Origin: an uncultured Lachnospiraceae bacterium
GTDB taxonomy: Bacteria; Bacillota; Clostridia; Lachnospirales; Lachnospiraceae
NCBI GenBank assembly: GCA_900551115.1
Contig: URUY01000018.1
Span: 1 to 64,000, forward strand
Length of the DNA stretch: 64,000 nt
Direction of reading: 5' to 3'
Under the pieces are notes generated by a model. That model searched no databases and was not told the DNA's origin. It saw only the letters and a list, made by a program, of their open reading frames with translations. This document shows positions 60,355 to 64,000 of this stretch, piece after piece; positions within the stretch are counted from its first letter, which is position 1, and each line of letters opens with the position of its first letter. Both the position numbers and the translations under genes were made by a program.

Positions 60355-61074
60355 TTATTTCTCAGTGCCCAGCAGCTTAAGTCCCTCCAAGAGTGTTTCT
60401 TTCTCCATTGCACCCCTTCCATACGCCGTCATGTAACCTTCTGCATCGATAAAATAGGTCGTAGGAACGGAGGTTACATAATAAGCATACGCCGCTTCCT
60501 GATTTGTGTCAAAATAAACCGGAAAAGTATACTCATTTTCTTCAATGTACGCCGCTGCCGTCTCTTTCGTCTCCCGGCTTCCGTCCGTTAGATTAACCAT
60601 CATAAATACTACCTCTTCCCCATAGGTATCATATACATCTTGAAAATCCGGCATCTCACTCTTACAGGGACCGCACCAGCTTGCCCAGAAATTCAGAACC
60701 ACAGGCTTTCCCAAAAAGTCTGACAGCTTCACTTCTTCATCTGCACCATTCACCACCGTAAAGTCCGGCGCCATCATTTTTTCCTCTTCACCTGCTGCCG
60801 TATCGCCTGTACCTGTACTTGTACCGTTCGTCGTAGCATCTGCTCCGGTTCCGGCTGCGCTGCCTGATGCATTACCTGTCCCGGTTTCTGTATCCTCCGC
60901 ACCGGTTTTGGTTTCCTCTGAAATCGCAGTATTTTCCCCTGCTCCGTTCTGTCCGATTGGACTCAGCGCATTGGGCCTGTATTCTGCCGACAGCCTTTTA
61001 TAAAGCATGCCGCTTCCTGCAAGAAGTACAATAAGTACCACTGCTCCTGTTATCATCTTTCCATATTTTTTCAT
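60355..61074 (-). CDS. Membrane-anchored TlpA-like thiol-disulfide protein
   Basis: One N-terminal helix (about 6-26) precedes a Thr/Gly/Ala-rich linker (about 45-98) and a thioredoxin-fold TlpA domain with WASWCGPCKSEMP (Cys134, Cys137) and the cis-Pro in YYVTSVPTTYFID. It would reduce or oxidise extracytoplasmic thiols. The CcdA gene directly upstream is its expected electron donor. The linker, with TGTG repeats, is unusual. Confidence 0.9.
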   Translation of the reverse strand: MKKYGKMITGAVVLIVLLAGSGMLYKRLSAEYRPNALSPIGQNGAGENTAISEETKTGAEDTETGTGNASGSAAGTGADATTNGTSTGTGDTAAGEEEKMMAPDFTVVNGADEEVKLSDFLGKPVVLNFWASWCGPCKSEMPDFQDVYDTYGEEVVFMMVNLTDGSRETKETAAAYIEENEYTFPVYFDTNQEAAYAYYVTSVPTTYFIDAEGYMTAYGRGAMEKETLLEGLKLLGTEK

Positions 61075-61140
61075 AATATGCCTCTCCTCATGTGATAAAA
61101 CATCTGCATGTCCGTATTATTATCTAAATTATTGTACTTA

Positions 61141-61809
61141 TTATTGTGCGCTTAGGATGGCAAGCAATTTGCCAAACCATCCGGTCATCATACTAATGCC
61201 CACAATAATCAGAAAAATACCGGCAATCCGGTTAATCCATATATAATTTTTTTTGATAAATAAAAAGGTTTCCTTTAATCTGTCCAGCAAAAGCGCACTG
61301 ATTAAAAAGGGAATCCCCAGCCCCAGGGAATATAACAGCAGCATCAGCAAGCCTTCTGCCATGGTTCCCCGCTCAGAGGCAAGCATCAGCGCCGAACCTA
61401 AAAAAGCGCCTACACAGGGAGTCCATCCAATAGAAAATATCATGCCAAACAGAAAAGTAGAAAATATATTTTCAGTCTTTATCTGAATATCCGGTTTTTT
61501 CGTCCTGTTCAGGAAACCGATTTGTAAAAGCCCGCTGAAATTCAATCCCAAAATCACTACAATACCGCCTGTCACCAAATTTACGGCAGTCTTATATTTT
61601 TGCAGAATGGCGCCCACAGTTCCGGCAAATGCGCCCAATATCAGAAAGACAACCGTAAAGCCTGCCACAAAGGCAGCAGCGTTACACAATGTCTTTTTCC
61701 GGTTATTCTCTCCATTTGCAAAATAAGATACATATACCGGCAGCATGGGCAGCAGACACGGTGATACAAAGGTAATAATTCCTTCTAAAAAAGAAATGAG
61801 ATACTGCAT
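61141..61809 (-). CDS. ccdA: CcdA-type cytochrome c biogenesis/thiol transport protein
   Basis: The 222-residue protein has six membrane helices and the CcdA signature SPCLLPMLPVYVSY near the N-terminus, and TPCVGAFLG with the second Cys. It carries electrons across the membrane from thioredoxin to TlpA-like proteins, and the TlpA gene lies 66 bases downstream. GGAGG precedes the ATG at a longer than usual spacing. Confidence 0.92.
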   Translation of the reverse strand: MQYLISFLEGIITFVSPCLLPMLPVYVSYFANGENNRKKTLCNAAAFVAGFTVVFLILGAFAGTVGAILQKYKTAVNLVTGGIVVILGLNFSGLLQIGFLNRTKKPDIQIKTENIFSTFLFGMIFSIGWTPCVGAFLGSALMLASERGTMAEGLLMLLLYSLGLGIPFLISALLLDRLKETFLFIKKNYIWINRIAGIFLIIVGISMMTGWFGKLLAILSAQ

Positions 61810-61912
61810 ATTTTATAATGTTCCTCCATGTATTATATTTAAAGTGAATACTCCGGCAGATAACGTATTACTATTGTATCATCCCTGTACCGGATTTTAT
61901 ACTGGTTTTGCC

Positions 61913-63175
61913 TTAATAATCTTCCAATAATCTATTAATCTTTTCCTGATCCCATGTATGGTGCTTAAGCACCTCACGGCTTACACCGCCGCATTTCCAT
62001 GAATCCTGCCCGCAGCCGCGGTCAAAGGTCGCATCAAAATAAAGCCACTCTCCGTCTATCAGTGCAATATTCCACATATGGTCTTCCTCATACAGCTTTC
62101 CGGAAACGTTAAAGCATTGCAATCCTGCCTTTTCAAAAAGCAGCTTCAGTGCATGGGAATAGCCGCCGCATATCGCCAAGTCGTCATGCAGGGCACCGTA
62201 TGCCGTCTGGGAATGATACGGCATACCGGTCTTGTCCGTATAGTAGCGGAAATCATATTTTACATTGCCTGTCAAATAGCCGTACAGGGCAAATGCCTTT
62301 TCCCTGTCGCTCATATCCGACGTCACATACTCTGCAACCACGCTCCCTGCCAGTTCATCGCAGCTTTCCAGATAGGCGAGGCATTCTTCCCCGGTCATTC
62401 CCATAGCCGGGGAAAAGGTAATTGCTGTGGCGTCATTATTCAAAAATCCTACAATATAGCCTCCGCCTGCCTGCTGCAGGGCGTTGTTCATATCGTCTGC
62501 ATTAAGCTCCTTATTGGTTATCCTTATATTCACCGTCTCACTTCCAAGATGTCCTGACGCAACTGCAATGATATCTGCTAAGGAAGCAACCGGCTCTCCA
62601 GTAAAATCTGCCGGAAAACTGCCGGTTTTATAGGGCATATAGCTGATTGCAGCTGTCAGAAATCCATCTGCTATTACGGCATCCAGATTATAAGCATAAA
62701 TATATTCCCTGTTCTGTGACGTAATATCAAAGTACAGATTCTTTACATCATTTTCGGGAAATTCTCCAAAGCTTACGGCGCTTATATCCATTTTTCGCGG
62801 CTGCCGCATGGCTGCAATCGCCGCCTCCAGCTCCGCTTTTATTTCATCCATGCTATTTACTATAAGCACTCCCTGCGGCACAGTGCCTTCTGTATTATTC
62901 TCTTCTGTCTGAGTTTCTTCGGTTAGGTTTTCCTCTGTTTGGCTTTCCTCTGTTACAGGCTCTCCCTCAGAAGCTGCCTCTTTGGATGTCCCTTCTGCCA
63001 ATATTCCTTCCGGGGTTTCTTCTGTCGGCACACTTCCTGCCGTTTCTTCTCCGACAGTGGTCTGCATTCCCTCATTTTTTTCCTTACCTGTAATCTTACC
63101 ACAACCTGCTGCCATTACAATTATAAGTAAAGGAAGCCAAAATGCCGCTGCCGTTTTTTTCATTATTTTCCGCAT
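61913..63175 (-). CDS. Transglutaminase-like lipoprotein
   Basis: The 420-residue protein has a lipoprotein signal (lipobox MAAGC, Cys25), an acidic Thr/Glu-rich linker (about 35-105) with TEESQTEEN-like repeats, and a C-terminal transglutaminase-like domain with ICGGYSHALKLLFE (Cys), EDHMWNIALIDG (His) and YFDATFD (Asp). It acts outside the cell, on an unknown substrate. AAAGGA lies 8 bases before the ATG. Confidence 0.9.
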   Translation of the reverse strand: MRKIMKKTAAAFWLPLLIIVMAAGCGKITGKEKNEGMQTTVGEETAGSVPTEETPEGILAEGTSKEAASEGEPVTEESQTEENLTEETQTEENNTEGTVPQGVLIVNSMDEIKAELEAAIAAMRQPRKMDISAVSFGEFPENDVKNLYFDITSQNREYIYAYNLDAVIADGFLTAAISYMPYKTGSFPADFTGEPVASLADIIAVASGHLGSETVNIRITNKELNADDMNNALQQAGGGYIVGFLNNDATAITFSPAMGMTGEECLAYLESCDELAGSVVAEYVTSDMSDREKAFALYGYLTGNVKYDFRYYTDKTGMPYHSQTAYGALHDDLAICGGYSHALKLLFEKAGLQCFNVSGKLYEEDHMWNIALIDGEWLYFDATFDRGCGQDSWKCGGVSREVLKHHTWDQEKINRLLEDY

Positions 63176-63263
63176 CTTTGCCGTCCTTTCCGTATAGTAC
63201 CAATCTGCTTTATCCGATGACGGTACTATACAAATTTTTCCATATAATAAAGGTAGCCGTTAA

Positions 63264-64000
63264 TTACTGGCTTATCTCCATATCCGCAAGCTCTGTTTCC
63301 GTTTCCATCATCCTTTCTAACAAAGTCTCCTGCTGATGTTCCTCAAAGTCCAGCTTATTCTGCAATTCCATCAGCTTTTCATAATCTGTAGCAAGTACCG
63401 GGTCTAAAAGCTGCATTTTCAATTCCTCTGCCCTGCTTTCGCTTTCTGCAAGCTGGGCTTCATATTTCTCCAGCTGCCTTAACAGACGGGATTTTATCTT
63501 GCCTGCATTGTAATAGGTCTTTTTGTCAAAAACATCCTGAAGCGTAGGCTCCTTCGGCGAAATTTTCTGCTGCTCTTCAAATTTTATCCTTTCAAGCTTT
63601 GTCTTTTCCTGCTTTGATTTCTCCTGTTTCGATTTCTCCTGCAAATAGTCTTCATAGGCATTGCTATACTGCCTTACCTCATTTTCACCAAACTCTAAAA
63701 TTCCTGTTGCAATCTGCCTGATGAAATAACGGTCATGGGATACAAAGAGTACCGTCCCCCGAAACTCTCTAAGCATCTGCTCAAGCGCGTCCTTCCCCAC
63801 TATATCCATATGGTTTGTAGGTTCATCTAAAATCAGCAGATTCGGTTTTGTCCGGAACATTTTACAGAGCGCAAGACGCACCTTTTCACCGCCGGAAAGC
63901 TGCCCCATCTTCTTTTCCACTTCCTCCTGCGAAAACAGAAAACTGCCAAGCGCGCTTCTTACCTCTTCCCGCAAAAGCGCCGGATAGGCTTCCCGGAAGT
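63264..64000 (-). CDS. ABC-F family ATPase, C-terminal part (cut by the window edge)
   Basis: The visible 245 residues include the signature LSGGEKVRLALCKMF, Walker B NLLILDEPTNHMD, and the switch His in VLFVSHDRYF. The sequence then runs into a charged helix (EKSKQEKSKQEKTKLERIKFEEQ) and coiled coil. The frame is open to the edge, where it reads FPEAYPALLREEVRS, so the N-terminal ATPase lies outside. ABC-F proteins act on the ribosome. The tail is longer than in many, and whether it is a resistance-type or Uup/YdiF-type member cannot be told. Confidence 0.9.
   Translation of the reverse strand, partial: FREAYPALLREEVRSALGSFLFSQEEVEKKMGQLSGGEKVRLALCKMFRTKPNLLILDEPTNHMDIVGKDALEQMLREFRGTVLFVSHDRYFIRQIATGILEFGENEVRQYSNAYEDYLQEKSKQEKSKQEKTKLERIKFEEQQKISPKEPTLQDVFDKKTYYNAGKIKSRLLRQLEKYEAQLAESESRAEELKMQLLDPVLATDYEKLMELQNKLDFEEHQQETLLERMMETETELADMEISQ

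Overview
The window looks like chromosome from a low-to-mid G+C Gram-positive anaerobe, most likely a gut Lachnospiraceae (Clostridia) such as a Blautia, Roseburia or Dorea relative. This rests on strong GGAGG-type ribosome sites, sigma-A promoters, an FprA-type flavodiiron protein, a glycine riboswitch, a mannanase with many carbohydrate-binding domains, a maltodextrin ABC operon and the general gene content. Most genes lie on the minus strand. Clear plus-strand genes are the PurF-like gene, an MFS transporter, a chemoreceptor and a LacI regulator. The species cannot be fixed from sequence alone.

Layout. 1-6.4 kb: an AraC-kinase fusion, then a restriction-modification operon with two C5 cytosine methyltransferases around a PD-(D/E)XK endonuclease and a controller gene broken by a stop codon. 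6.8-11.5 kb: an acetyltransferase, a two-component system wrapped around an ABC exporter of lantibiotic-immunity type with a four-repeat operator, and an XRE membrane regulator. 11.7-22.5 kb: a PurF-like protein lacking its catalytic Cys, DUF3810, a MATE pump, the MoxR/DUF58/transglutaminase operon, an aldo/keto reductase operon and a GNAT. 22.5-24.3 kb: structured repeats around an MFS gene. 24.3-27.5 kb: a secreted GH5 beta-mannanase. 27.8-33.6 kb: a chemoreceptor, two sodium-coupled amino-acid transporters behind a glycine riboswitch, and toxin-antitoxin-like remnants. 33.8-41.3 kb: a maltodextrin ABC operon with a GH13 enzyme, a LacI regulator that may be leaderless, and a starch-binding-type lipoprotein with two LacI-type operators.

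41.9-47.9 kb is an AT-rich defence island. A serine recombinase gene and a terminator lie at one end, and a promoter at 47.9 kb drives an operon of RloA, RloB, a TM-macro ThsA, a ThsB TIR protein and, after a short gap, a second TIR protein with an unrecognised N-terminal domain. RloA to ThsB are packed with gaps of 0-2 bases, so an RloAB pair and a type II Thoeris system appear to be one transcriptional unit. This is the most interesting region of the window.

48-64 kb returns to housekeeping and envelope genes: RlmD, YhaM, a degenerate HtrA, an MBL hydrolase, a methyltransferase, tRNA-Gly(CCC), a flavodiiron protein, an aldehyde dehydrogenase, DUF2804, an SGNH/MBOAT O-acyltransferase pair, TlpA/CcdA, a transglutaminase lipoprotein and the C-terminal part of an ABC-F ATPase cut by the window edge. 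Coordinates include stop codons; where the ribosome site decided a start, the entry says so.
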